From Saccharicrinis sp963663905 (GTDB lineage Bacteria; Bacteroidota; Bacteroidia; Bacteroidales; Marinilabiliaceae), in the NCBI GenBank assembly GCA_963663905.2, contig OY760657.1, positions 2,666,001-2,730,000 of the forward strand: a DNA stretch of 64,000 bases. Direction: 5' to 3'. A program made the translations under genes and the position numbers. Position 1 is the first letter of the stretch. The number at the start of each line of letters is the position of its first letter. Shown piece after piece: positions 55,482-64,000 of the stretch. Under the pieces are notes generated by a model that was given only the letters and a program-made list of their open reading frames with translations, had not been told where the DNA came from and ran no database searches.

Positions 55482-56873
55482 CTATTCCTGAATTTCTGTA
55501 GTATACTTATCAATTACACAAGCAACAGAAGCATCTCCGGTAACATTTACAGTAGTTCTTACCATATCTAAGATTCTGTCTACAGGCAAAATAATTGCAA
55601 TCCAGGCTGGATTTAATCCTACAGAGTTTAAAACAATCATCAGCATTACAATTCCTGCACTAGGAACTGCAGCAGAACCAATACTTGCTAAGGTTGCGGT
55701 TAATACAACTGTTATTTGTTGCCCCAACGACAAATCAATCATATGCATTTGAGCCAGAAATACCACCGCTACGGCCTGATAAAGACTTGTTCCGTCCATA
55801 TTTACGGTAGCTCCGATAGGAAGTACAAAACCTGCAGTCTTTTTATCCACACCCAAATTTTCCTCTACACATTCAAAAGTAACCGGTAATGTTGCGGCAC
55901 TTGAACTGGTTGAAAATGCCAATGCCTGCGCAGGACTGATTCCTTTAAGAAAATCCATAAACTTACGTTGAGGAACCAATAATTTTAGAATTGTTGGATA
56001 AATAATAAAAGCCATCAACAATAATCCAATAAGAACAGTTAATGAATACCAACCCAAACCTTTAAATATTTCTACTATTTTACCAGGATTATCACCTGCA
56101 ATATTATTAACAACTCCAGCCATCAATGCAAATACAAAGAATGGAGCACCTTTCATTATCAGGTCAACCATTTTAATAAATACCTCTGATGCCCCTTCTA
56201 CAAACTGAATCACCACTTTTCCTTTATCACCCGGTATATACAAAAGTGCAATGCCAAAGAAAATAGCGAAAAATATAATATGCAACATAGAACCATTCCC
56301 GGCCAATGAATTAAAAATATTAACAGGTACCAGATCCACCAAAGGCTTTAAAGGCCCCCCTTCTTCATTAGCCCGGTATTTAGATACGATCTCATCGTTT
56401 TTATGTAGTTCCAGCTGTTGCTTCTTTAGTGCGATTCGTTCCACATATTCCGTTTTATCTAAAAAGTGAATATCATCTCTGATCTTCACATGCTCCTGAT
56501 TGGCCCACAACTCATAAGATATTCTATTGTCGATTCTCACTTCATCAGAAAGTGCTTTTCCCGGACTAATCAGATTCACCAAAACCAATCCCAGCGAAAC
56601 AGCTAAAACAGTTGTAAACAGATACAAGATCAGCGTTCTAATTCCCAGCTTCCCTAGATCCTTTGGATTACCAAGACTCACGATTCCACTTATTATTGAA
56701 AACAGAATTAAGGGAATTGCAATCAGTTTTAATAAATTAATAAAAATAGTACCAAAGGGATCAATCCAGTTTTTTGTAAATTCCTGCCAACCAAGATAAC
56801 CGGAAAGTACGGCCCAAATTGCACCTAGAACAATTCCAAAAATGATTTTAATATAAAGAGGAATATTCTTCAT
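55482..56873 (-). CDS. Dicarboxylate/amino acid:cation symporter (DAACS family)
   Basis: 463 residues with about eight membrane helices and two re-entrant loops. Family motifs: FSTSSSAATLP (HP1 Ser-rich loop), GATVNMDGTSLYQAVAV (NMDGT Na+ and substrate site in TM7) and SAAVPSAGIVML plus DRILDMVRTTVNVTGD (HP2/TM8 substrate Asp and Arg). An inserted hydrophilic stretch (about 108-175) between TM3 and TM4 is longer than in GltP. It imports glutamate/aspartate or C4-dicarboxylates with Na+ or H+; which one cannot be told. Convergent with tpx. Confidence 0.94.
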   Translation of the reverse strand: MKNIPLYIKIIFGIVLGAIWAVLSGYLGWQEFTKNWIDPFGTIFINLLKLIAIPLILFSIISGIVSLGNPKDLGKLGIRTLILYLFTTVLAVSLGLVLVNLISPGKALSDEVRIDNRISYELWANQEHVKIRDDIHFLDKTEYVERIALKKQQLELHKNDEIVSKYRANEEGGPLKPLVDLVPVNIFNSLAGNGSMLHIIFFAIFFGIALLYIPGDKGKVVIQFVEGASEVFIKMVDLIMKGAPFFVFALMAGVVNNIAGDNPGKIVEIFKGLGWYSLTVLIGLLLMAFIIYPTILKLLVPQRKFMDFLKGISPAQALAFSTSSSAATLPVTFECVEENLGVDKKTAGFVLPIGATVNMDGTSLYQAVAVVFLAQMHMIDLSLGQQITVVLTATLASIGSAAVPSAGIVMLMIVLNSVGLNPAWIAIILPVDRILDMVRTTVNVTGDASVACVIDKYTTEIQE

Positions 56874-57004
56874 TATTATAAAATTTTCAATTAGAATAAA
56901 CCTGAATCCAACTTAAAATTATAATCTGAATCAGGTTATAAACAAAAAAAGTATAAAGCAAGAATGTTCACTTTATACTTATTTAATTAAATTTCAATTT
57001 CTTA

Positions 57005-58081
57005 TTAGCTATACATTTTATTCAGATAAATCATATCTACCATAACCATAGCAGCCATAGCTTCAACAATAGGTACAGCTCTTGGTAAAACACAAGGATC
57101 ATGTCGTCCTTTCACTGTAGAAACAATCTCCTCACCTTGTTTATTTACTGTATTTTGTTCTTTTAAGATCGTTGCAATAGGTTTAAAGGCAACGTTCATA
57201 TAAATATCTTCTCCATTGGTGATACCACCCTGAACACCACCAGAACGATTTGTTTTTGTACGAACCTGATCTCCATCCATAAAAAACTCATCATTATGTT
57301 GAGATCCCATTAACTCAGTAGCTTTAAAACCTAAACCGTATTCAAAACCTTTAACTGCATTGATTCCCAACATAGCTTTACCCATTTGAGCATGGAACTT
57401 ATCAAAAACAGGCTCTCCCAAACCAATTGGCGCATTTTTTACAACACAGGTAATTACTCCACCTACCGAATCCTTGTCTCTGCGAATCTGATCAATATAA
57501 TCAATCATCTTTTCAGCAATTTCAGCATCCGGACAACGAACAATATTATCTTCAATTTTAGATAAGTCTAATTCTGAATATGATTTATCTAATTTAATAG
57601 ATCCAACCTGCGAAGTATATGCAGCTATCTCTACGCCATATTTTTTTAGTATCAATTTTGCTATTGCTCCGGCAACAACACGGGCAATAGTTTCACGAGC
57701 TGATGAACGACCACCACCTCTGTGATCACGGATTCCATATTTACTTTGATAAGTATAATCGGCGTGAGATGGTCTGTAAACATCTTTAATATTACCATAA
57801 TCTTTTGAACGTTGATCTGCATTCCAGATTACAAAACCAATTGGTGTTCCTGTTGCTTTACCGTCCAATACACCTGAAAGAATCTCAACCTTATCTTTCT
57901 CATCTCTTGGAGTAGTAATTGCACTTTGTCCCGGTCTGCGACGATTTAATTCACCCTGAATAAAATCCATATCTATATCTATACCGGGCATCACACCTTC
58001 AATTACTCCGCCAACAGCTTTACCATGAGACTCACCAAATGAAGTCAACTTAAAAAATTGTCCAAAAGAATTACCTGCCAT
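57005..58081 (-). CDS. aroC: Chorismate synthase
   Basis: 358 residues, full length. Signatures: FGESHGKAVGGVIEG near residue 12, RRPGQSAITTPRDEKD near 48, DHRGGGRSSARETIARV near 118, SGGVQGGITNGED near 275 and KGRHDPCVLPRAVPIVEA near 318. The enzyme removes phosphate from 5-enolpyruvylshikimate 3-phosphate with reduced FMN, the last shikimate-pathway step before aromatic amino acids. Cytoplasmic. No other aro genes are in the window, so it is not in an aromatic operon here. The 355 bp upstream (58,082-58,436) contain the SlyD terminator and otherwise nothing recognised. Confidence 0.98.
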   Translation of the reverse strand: MAGNSFGQFFKLTSFGESHGKAVGGVIEGVMPGIDIDMDFIQGELNRRRPGQSAITTPRDEKDKVEILSGVLDGKATGTPIGFVIWNADQRSKDYGNIKDVYRPSHADYTYQSKYGIRDHRGGGRSSARETIARVVAGAIAKLILKKYGVEIAAYTSQVGSIKLDKSYSELDLSKIEDNIVRCPDAEIAEKMIDYIDQIRRDKDSVGGVITCVVKNAPIGLGEPVFDKFHAQMGKAMLGINAVKGFEYGLGFKATELMGSQHNDEFFMDGDQVRTKTNRSGGVQGGITNGEDIYMNVAFKPIATILKEQNTVNKQGEEIVSTVKGRHDPCVLPRAVPIVEAMAAMVMVDMIYLNKMYS

Positions 58082-58365
58082 ATTTAAATTGATTAAAGAT
58101 TAAAGACCGGATACAACAAAATCAATATTGCATCAGCACTTTAATCATCATTGATTGCTTATTATATGATTTAAATCACAAAAATAGAAAAGTTATCTTA
58201 TAAAACTTAGTCTATTACCAATAGATCGTTAGATTTTAGACACAAGACACAAGACTGAATTACAAATTGCTTAATTTCTATCTTAAAAATAGCAACAAAT
58301 TCACTCATTACCATCTATTAACCAACGCCTTACAAACACCAACAAACTATTAATTAAATCATTAA

Positions 58366-58405
58366 ATAAAAAAGCCCATTTTCAATAGAAAACGGGCTTT
58401 TTTAT
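58366..58405. terminator. Hairpin terminator downstream of the SlyD gene
   Basis: AAAAAAGCCCATTTTC and GAAAACGGGCTTTTTT pair around a short loop, flanked by A and T tracts on both strands. It is suitable for the - strand SlyD transcript. Confidence 0.88.
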
Positions 58406-58436
58406 TTAATGATTATTTTATCAATTCTTTTATAGA

Positions 58437-59027
58437 TTATGAACATCCACAACCGCCAGAACCAGAACCATCAGAGCCACACGCTCCGCTTTCGCATCCT
58501 GTTTCAGCACCGCTTCCGCAACCACAACCAGAACCACAACCACCGCCACCTACTGCAGCCATAATTTCAGAATCTGTAGCTTCACGAACTTCTTTAACAG
58601 CTCCACAGAAAAATAAATCATCACCTGCTAATGGGTGGTTAAAGTCCATTTTAACATGCTCGTCAGTAATATCTAAAACGATTCCATTTAAACGATTTCC
58701 ATGAGCATCTTGCATAGGTACCATGTTTCCAACTTTAATTAAGTCTTCATCCATTGAACCGTTTACCTCAAATATATTTTTTGGAATCTCTACTTTAGCT
58801 TCTTCATTAATTTGACCATAAGCCTCATCAGCTTTAAGCTCAAATTTAAATTCTTCACCAGCTTTTAAACCTTCTAATTTATCTTCGAACATCTGCAACA
58901 TTCTTCCTGTTCCAAAAATAAATTCAAGTGGCTTTTCTTCGCTAGTCTCCTCAACAATCTCCCCTTCAAACCCATTCAAACGTAGTACGTAAGAAAGAGT
59001 CACCATTTTGTTTCTTGAAATTTCCAT
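58437..59027 (-). CDS. slyD: SlyD-like FKBP peptidyl-prolyl isomerase with metal-binding tail
   Basis: 196 residues. The FKBP domain has an inserted chaperone (IF) loop: FIFGTGRMLQMFEDKLEGLK near residue 32 and FELKADEAYGQINEEA near 62 are the SlyD landmarks. MDFNHPLAGDDLFF near 128 ends the fold. The C-terminal 37 residues are Gly/Cys/Ser-rich (GGGGCGSGCGCGSG...GGCGCS, eight Cys), replacing the His-rich tail of E. coli SlyD and likely binding Ni2+ or Zn2+. The role is proline isomerisation, chaperoning and perhaps nickel delivery. Cytoplasmic and monocistronic. Confidence 0.93.
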   Translation of the reverse strand: MEISRNKMVTLSYVLRLNGFEGEIVEETSEEKPLEFIFGTGRMLQMFEDKLEGLKAGEEFKFELKADEAYGQINEEAKVEIPKNIFEVNGSMDEDLIKVGNMVPMQDAHGNRLNGIVLDITDEHVKMDFNHPLAGDDLFFCGAVKEVREATDSEIMAAVGGGGCGSGCGCGSGAETGCESGACGSDGSGSGGCGCS

Positions 59028-59176
59028 ATGTATTTCTTTTAATAGTATCTAAATCAAAATATTTGTACAAAGAAAGTGAGTTTTTTATAATTAACAAAAA
59101 TCACATTCTTAAAAAAAGACAAAATAATCCGAAATTCAAACTTTAAACTCTTTTATTTCATAAAAAACACTAAATT

Positions 59177-61117
59177 TTAACAAGCTTTAAGTGTTTTGTA
59201 CGATTGAGAATAATGAAGCATTTGCTCTGCATATTCAGTGTTATAATCAATCAAAACATCAACAATATCTTTACCCTGATATACCAAATTCAGATTCGGA
59301 TTTAAAAACCCTGTAAAAGGCGGAATATTTAACTTTTCAAATCGTTCCAATATCTCTTTATGCAATTCATAATCAATATCTATCCCATATCCTTCAACTA
59401 TATTTTTAGCTGCTTCATAATCACCTTCCGACTTAATACGTTGAATCTCCTTAAGAAGTTCGCCAAATAACTCATTTAATTTATCGTAATCATGAACTAC
59501 CACATAGGTTTTATCATCTTTTTGAACCAATGCAACTACTTCACCATTTCCTTTTTCAAACACCCACTTACTGATTAACTGACGATTACGCATGTGAGCC
59601 TGCTCAATTTTATCGCCTAATTTAATTCGGGTAATCTGAGTTAACAATCCATTACGTAAATAGCTGTTATAATGCGCTCGTGCAGCATCTAAATCCGGAA
59701 TCAAGCCCAACTCAAGAGCCTTAGGATGATACATAAAATATAAGCCGTATAAATCGGCCCTGGTTTCTTCAATTACAGATCCAAAAGATTTTAATGAATC
59801 GGATGTAACTCCGGGCATCATTTTGCCGGAACCATGACCAACACACTCATGAAGATGCGTATGAAGATTATCTGCTAAAGCACCATATTTCTTTTCCAGT
59901 TCAACCTCTTTATCTGAAAAACTAAACTCTTCAGCAAACCCAGTACTCAAGGCAGCCTTATGATGTGCATTTGAAATATTAGTCAAGGTAACTGATTTAG
60001 AACCATGCTCCTCTCTGATCCATTCTGCATTTGGTAAATTAATACCCAGCGGACTTGCAGGATAACAATCTCCACCCAACATCACTGCATTAATGGCATT
60101 AAGCGATATACCTTTAATCTCATCCTTTTTATACTTATTATCCACAGGAGAATGCTTTTCGAACCAACTTGCATTTTCAGCAATCACTTTGGCTCTTTGT
60201 GTTTCTTCCTCATCTTTAAGCTGAACTACACCTTCCCAGGTGGCCTTCATCCCCATTGGATCACCATAGGTTTCAATAAACCCATTGATAAAGTCTACAT
60301 CTCCAGAAAGTGCCTTAACCCACAATATGTTAAACTCATCAAAAGTTTCTAATTCACCAGTTATATAAAATTGAATTAACGAATCCAGAATAGCTGTTTG
60401 TTCTTCATTTTCAACAAACTCTTTTGCTTTTTGCAGATTATCTACAATAAGCTCAATTGCAGAACTATAAAGGCCATCTTTTTTATAAACTTCTTCTTTT
60501 ATTGTGCTTTCTTTAACCAATTTTGAATTTAAACCAAATGACACCTTTTTATTGGTTGCGTTTTCTTTTTGTTGTTGATAAAACGCCTCAACTTCCTGTT
60601 GATTAATATTTTCATAGAAATTATTTGCAGAAGATGTTATTAAATCTGATTCCGGGTTTGTATTTACCCTCTTTGAATAATACTTCGGATCAAATATGAA
60701 TTTCTTTAATATGTCCAAACGCTCAGATTTTAAATGCTCTTCTGTAACTCCATTAACGCCAGCTTGTAGTTTATTGACCCATCCATCAAATGATTCCTGA
60801 CTGAACTTAGGTTGAAATTTATCTGTACTGTAATGATGATGAATACCCGATGAAAACCAAGCTTTCTTTAAGTAAACAACAAAATCATTCCACTCAGGAT
60901 TATTCTCATCCTTAACTCCTAAATAAATAGCTTCTAAAATATCTCTTAAGTATAAATTATACTTTCCATGCTGATCCCAAAGAATATCTCTTCCTGCAAT
61001 TGTTGCCTGAGACAAGTAGTAGATATATAATTTCTTTTTTAATTCCAGTTTTTCAAATCCAGGTATTTCAAACCTTAGAACTTTTATATCATCAAATTTT
61101 TCTGCGTATACTTCCAT
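59177..61117 (-). CDS. Dipeptidyl peptidase III-like metallopeptidase (M49)
   Basis: 646 residues, within the range of bacterial DPP III. The zinc motif HECVGH is at 423-428 (DPP III has the HExxGH form) and the second motif EETRAD at 450-455 supplies the third ligand. SNAHHKAAL near 382 and NLPNAEWIREEHG near 360 are further conserved regions. There is no signal peptide, so cytoplasmic, although the upstream protein is exported. The family removes dipeptides from peptide N-termini. It lies 35 bp downstream of the gene at 61,153, probably in the same transcript. Confidence 0.92.
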   Translation of the reverse strand: MEVYAEKFDDIKVLRFEIPGFEKLELKKKLYIYYLSQATIAGRDILWDQHGKYNLYLRDILEAIYLGVKDENNPEWNDFVVYLKKAWFSSGIHHHYSTDKFQPKFSQESFDGWVNKLQAGVNGVTEEHLKSERLDILKKFIFDPKYYSKRVNTNPESDLITSSANNFYENINQQEVEAFYQQQKENATNKKVSFGLNSKLVKESTIKEEVYKKDGLYSSAIELIVDNLQKAKEFVENEEQTAILDSLIQFYITGELETFDEFNILWVKALSGDVDFINGFIETYGDPMGMKATWEGVVQLKDEEETQRAKVIAENASWFEKHSPVDNKYKKDEIKGISLNAINAVMLGGDCYPASPLGINLPNAEWIREEHGSKSVTLTNISNAHHKAALSTGFAEEFSFSDKEVELEKKYGALADNLHTHLHECVGHGSGKMMPGVTSDSLKSFGSVIEETRADLYGLYFMYHPKALELGLIPDLDAARAHYNSYLRNGLLTQITRIKLGDKIEQAHMRNRQLISKWVFEKGNGEVVALVQKDDKTYVVVHDYDKLNELFGELLKEIQRIKSEGDYEAAKNIVEGYGIDIDYELHKEILERFEKLNIPPFTGFLNPNLNLVYQGKDIVDVLIDYNTEYAEQMLHYSQSYKTLKAC

Positions 61118-61152
61118 TTCAATTACGGTTTGTATTAAAACACTTTATTCCA

Positions 61153-62397
61153 TTATTGGTTCTCAAGGGTTCTTACATCTACGTCCTTATATAAAACCCA
61201 TTTGCCTTTTTCCAACACATAGCTATCATATGAAAAGTCTGGTCCATACATACGATAATTTCCTTTATACAAACTACTTGGAGGAGACAAATGATCTAAA
61301 ACAAAGCGTTCATTATGTTTTTCATATTTTAGCATCATATTAGCACTCGCTGCATACTCAAATACCAAGCGTTTATCAATAACTCTATCCTGTTGAAATA
61401 CGGAGTGTCCAAACTTAGGAGTCACATTATCCATCACTATTAATGGATCTACAACTTTCTTCTTGGTCATTTCATCGTTTGGCTTATACCCTACAAGCAT
61501 ATAATATGTTCCATAGGTTTTATCTTTTACAGAAATCATATCATAATATACAGCACCATACCATTTTCGCGGAGACAAGACTGCTTTTTCGGGCGAGCGC
61601 ATTCTATCTGAATCATCATTTAACTCATAATATTTTATCTCGCCATCTTTATGTTTACAAATAACTGCTCCAAAAAATAAATTTGTTGAGTTCTCTAAAG
61701 GAATATTCCATGTACAAAGCTTAACTCTTTTATCATCAGATATTAATGTTGAGATACGTGTTAATCCTTTAAATGCATCATTAAAATACTCCTTACTTGC
61801 CCAAAGAATCCTCATCCTTTGCATAATTGAATCATTAAGCGCAATTTTTTCTTTTTTAGATTCTCTGTATTTCAACTGTTCAAACATGCAAATAGTTGCA
61901 ATATCTTTGTATTGACGATATATTTTGCCATCTGCTTTAAAAGAAAAAGTTAATGGATACAAGTCCAGCTCTCCTTCTGCCAATCGGGATAAATGCAGTC
62001 GAAATTCCCCTACCCCTCTTTTGTCTTTATGCGAAAAAGATTTGTCCATAAAATGAATTACCTGACGATTATAAACATCACCAAAAACAATATACCAATC
62101 CAGTCTGTAAACAATTCCATCCTTATAGGTATTGTAATAAAACACTTTATATTTTGAATCACTTGAGTTCGTAATTTGTATATATGCTGAATCAGGCACA
62201 ATAATATCTTCATTAAAAGTTTTTAAGAAGGTTGTAAACACCTTTTCAAATTCAGCCAACTGATATTCCTTTTCATGAGGATCTTCGAGATGTGATATTT
62301 CACTTACCTTCTTTTCCAAATCCCCTATTTTTAATTGAGCCTGAGATAATGATGCACAAAATAAAAATAACAAAACAAACAAACGATATATATACAT
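61153..62397 (-). CDS. Exported protein of unknown function
   Basis: 414 residues. A signal peptide (about 1-20, FLFCASLSQAQ) indicates a periplasmic or outer-membrane location. The mature part is beta-rich with many aromatic residues (GAVYYDMISVKDKTYGTYYMLVG) and reads like a conserved Bacteroidota protein of about 400 residues, but I cannot name its family. No catalytic motif stands out. It precedes the DPP III-like gene by 35 bp and is divergent from the DUF6132 gene, so the promoter lies in 62,398-62,443. Confidence 0.85.
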   Translation of the reverse strand: MYIYRLFVLLFLFCASLSQAQLKIGDLEKKVSEISHLEDPHEKEYQLAEFEKVFTTFLKTFNEDIIVPDSAYIQITNSSDSKYKVFYYNTYKDGIVYRLDWYIVFGDVYNRQVIHFMDKSFSHKDKRGVGEFRLHLSRLAEGELDLYPLTFSFKADGKIYRQYKDIATICMFEQLKYRESKKEKIALNDSIMQRMRILWASKEYFNDAFKGLTRISTLISDDKRVKLCTWNIPLENSTNLFFGAVICKHKDGEIKYYELNDDSDRMRSPEKAVLSPRKWYGAVYYDMISVKDKTYGTYYMLVGYKPNDEMTKKKVVDPLIVMDNVTPKFGHSVFQQDRVIDKRLVFEYAASANMMLKYEKHNERFVLDHLSPPSSLYKGNYRMYGPDFSYDSYVLEKGKWVLYKDVDVRTLENQ

Positions 62398-62412
62398 TAT
62401 TATATATTTTAA

Positions 62413-62420
62413 TATATTTG
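62413..62420 (+). promoter_or_regulatory. Possible -7 promoter box for the DUF6132 gene
   Basis: TATATTTG matches TAnnTTTG, 23 bp before the ATG. No -33 box is evident and the surroundings are AT-rich, so chance is possible. Confidence 0.3.
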
Positions 62421-62443
62421 TAAAAATATTATAGCTCGAAATT

Positions 62444-62635
62444 ATGAAGATTTGGGAAAAAATAAAAAAGCAAAACTTTAAAAAACTTGCCCTTGGGGTA
62501 GTTATTGGAGGATTAGCCGGTTACGCCTACTATTATTTTATAGGATGTACTTCCGGAACATGTCCTATTACTTCAAATCCATTAAATAGTATATTATATG
62601 GTTCTTTTGCCGGTATAGTGATTACAATTAAATAA
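62444..62635 (+). CDS. DUF6132 small membrane protein
   Basis: 63 residues. A basic N-terminus (KIWEKIKKQNFKK) is followed by a glycine-zipper-like membrane span (LALGVVIGGLAGYAYYYFIG), the invariant-looking CTSGTCPITSNP loop with two Cys five residues apart, and a second span (SILYGSFAGIVITI). This is the usual form of DUF6132, a family common in Bacteroidota beside thiol or sulfur genes. Its function is unknown. The gene is monocistronic and followed by a hairpin terminator. Confidence 0.85.
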   Translation: MKIWEKIKKQNFKKLALGVVIGGLAGYAYYYFIGCTSGTCPITSNPLNSILYGSFAGIVITIK

Positions 62636-62636
62636 C

Positions 62637-62672
62637 AAAAAAGCTGAGAAGGTCTATTCTCAGCTTTCTTAT
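62637..62672. terminator. Terminator between DUF6132 and tdh
   Basis: AAAGCTGAGAA and TTCTCAGCTTT pair around a short loop, with A-rich and T-rich flanks; the genes on both sides converge here. Confidence 0.85.
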
Positions 62673-62694
62673 TATAACGGTTTATAAACTATAA

Positions 62695-63726
62695 TTATTC
62701 CCAATTTAAAATTACTTTTCCACTATTACCTGTTTCCATAATATCAAAACCTTTCTGGAAATCATCAACATGAAAACGATGTGTAATCATAGGCGTTAAA
62801 TCAATTCCTGAAAGTAACATCTGTTCCATATGATACCATGTTTCAAACATTTCTCTGCCATAGATACCCTTCAATGTTAATCCTTTAAATATCACTTTAC
62901 TCCAATCTATTTGCGTATGTGATGGCTGAATTCCCAACAAAGATATTTTACCGGAATTATACATATTATCCAACATCGAATTAAATGCAAGCGGATTACC
63001 CGAACATTCTAACCCAATATCAAAACCTTTCATGTTTAACTCTTTCACAACATCTTTAAGATCCTCTTTTAATGGATTAATCACCTTTGTGGCACCCATT
63101 TTTCTTGCCAGTTCTGCACGATATTCATTTACCTCAGTTGCCACAACGTAACGAGCACCGGCAAATTTAGCAATAGCAACACACATGCTACCTATCAATC
63201 CGGAACCAGTTACAACAACATCCTCTCCTATTATTGGGAAGCTTAATGTAGTATGAGTCGCATTTCCAAATGGATCCATAATAGATGCAATTTCATCTGA
63301 AATATTAGGATGCACCTTCATTACATTATAAGCCGGAACTTTAACGTACTCGGCAAAAGAACCATTAGTATTAACTCCAATACCAATTGAATTTTCACAT
63401 ATATGCTGACGCCCTCTTCTACAATTACGACAATGTCCACATGATATATGCCCTTCACCTGTTACTCTGTCACCTTCTTTAAATTCAGTAACTTCAGCGC
63501 CAACTCTTGCCACATAGCCAACATATTCATGCCCAATAGTCATTGGTGTATTTATTGTTCTCTGAGCCCACTCATCCCATAAATAGATATGTAAATCTGT
63601 ACCGCAAATAGCAGATTTAACAACTTTGATTAAAACATCATTTACACCAATTTCCGGTAAATCAATTTCCTCCATCCAGATTCCTCTTTCCGGCTTCGCT
63701 TTTACCAAAGCTTTCATTTTTGTCAT
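62695..63726 (-). CDS. tdh: L-threonine 3-dehydrogenase
   Basis: 343 residues, typical for the medium-chain zinc dehydrogenase Tdh. Catalytic zinc ligands C41 (ICGTDLHIY) and H66-E67 (TIGHEYVG); structural zinc Cys 96, 99, 102 and 110 in ISCGHCRNCRRGRQHIC. The Rossmann segment VVTGSGLIGSMCVAIAKFAG near 167 binds NAD+. The full-length match to Tdh (HIYLWDEWAQRTI near 46) favours threonine over other polyols. It oxidises L-threonine to 2-amino-3-ketobutyrate, usually handed to glycine C-acetyltransferase; that gene is not in the window. Confidence 0.94.
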   Translation of the reverse strand: MTKMKALVKAKPERGIWMEEIDLPEIGVNDVLIKVVKSAICGTDLHIYLWDEWAQRTINTPMTIGHEYVGYVARVGAEVTEFKEGDRVTGEGHISCGHCRNCRRGRQHICENSIGIGVNTNGSFAEYVKVPAYNVMKVHPNISDEIASIMDPFGNATHTTLSFPIIGEDVVVTGSGLIGSMCVAIAKFAGARYVVATEVNEYRAELARKMGATKVINPLKEDLKDVVKELNMKGFDIGLECSGNPLAFNSMLDNMYNSGKISLLGIQPSHTQIDWSKVIFKGLTLKGIYGREMFETWYHMEQMLLSGIDLTPMITHRFHVDDFQKGFDIMETGNSGKVILNWE

Positions 63727-63869
63727 ATCAGTGCTTATTAAATGTAAAATATTCCTTTATTGCACCCAAAACAAGTATGCAATATATAATTGAACTGTAA
63801 ATATGAGAATTAGAAATACATACTTCAATGATATATCTCAATAATAAATTAACTCTTCTAAGAGGATTA

Positions 63870-64000
63870 CTATTTATCTCTTAACCATTCGTAGAATTTA
63901 ATCTGAGATCTATATTCAGGTTTATCAGGATCCTGATTTCTAAATTGATTATCCAGGGTGTTATTTAAGATTCTCGCCGAACGATTATCTTTTCGTTGCA
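63870..64000 (-). CDS. 3' end of a gene cut by the window edge
   Basis: An open - strand frame of 42 codons plus stop enters from the right edge and ends KFYEWLRDK. Composition is protein-like and hydrophilic (many Asn, Asp, Arg). It is too short to assign. It reads toward tdh with a 143-bp gap, so it may be the upstream neighbour in the same direction. Confidence 0.55.
   Translation of the reverse strand, partial: QRKDNRSARILNNTLDNQFRNQDPDKPEYRSQIKFYEWLRDK

Noticed and set aside
1..64000. rRNA and tRNA genes
   Set aside because: I looked for conserved rRNA words and tRNA cloverleaf arms ending in CCA-like tails and saw none; a covariance search would settle it.

Overview
The window reads as a Bacteroidota chromosome. 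It is AT-rich, ribosome binding sites are weak, and the proteins are family types typical of that phylum (carboxypeptidase-regulatory/beta-barrel fusions, DUF4238, DUF6132, SlyD with a Cys/Gly tail, a bacterial DPP III). An assignment to the Bacteroidales/Marinilabiliales side is only a guess from protein flavour.

Positions 1-44,053 form an integron-like gene-cassette array. I count 24 attC-like sites, mostly 120-127 bp. Each is an imperfect palindrome running, on the + strand, from AACG on the left to GTT on the right. They separate cassettes whose recognisable genes nearly all lie on the - strand, each with its attC-like site on its 3' side. Payloads include a 1863-residue primase-polymerase/reverse-transcriptase fusion, a GHKL ATPase with a DUF3883 end, a 713-residue PD-(D/E)XK-like protein, DUF4238, DUF805, a GRAM protein, a YiiX-like hydrolase, a metalloprotease, a thioredoxin/beta-barrel fusion, several lipoproteins and a three-gene unit of unknown function. 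Seven further cassettes of about 620-650 bp belong to one family with no convincing gene.

The array is parasitised by IS91-like elements. Each encodes a tyrosine recombinase followed by, and overlapping, an HUH (Y2) transposase. There are four near-identical copies of type 1, one of type 2, one complete copy of type 3 and one cut by the left window edge. All start GAAC directly after a GTT, and in six of seven cases that GTT is visibly the core of an attC-like palindrome. At the upstream end of the array (44,464-45,903) lies a different 479-residue tyrosine recombinase, transcribed in the same direction as the cassettes. It lacks room for the extra domain of IntI integrases but is the best positioned candidate for the array recombinase. 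Between it and a divergent zinc-finger gene is a long perfect inverted repeat.

Positions 46,379-49,880 are a mostly non-coding, repeat-rich boundary containing one IS256-family element with an 8-bp target duplication. From about 49.9 kb onward the sequence is an ordinary chromosomal backbone: SulP transporter, Cache sensor kinase, ankyrin protein, thiol peroxidase, dicarboxylate/amino-acid symporter, chorismate synthase, SlyD, DPP III-like peptidase, an exported unknown protein, DUF6132, L-threonine dehydrogenase and the 3' end of one more gene. I saw no rRNA, tRNA or CRISPR array.
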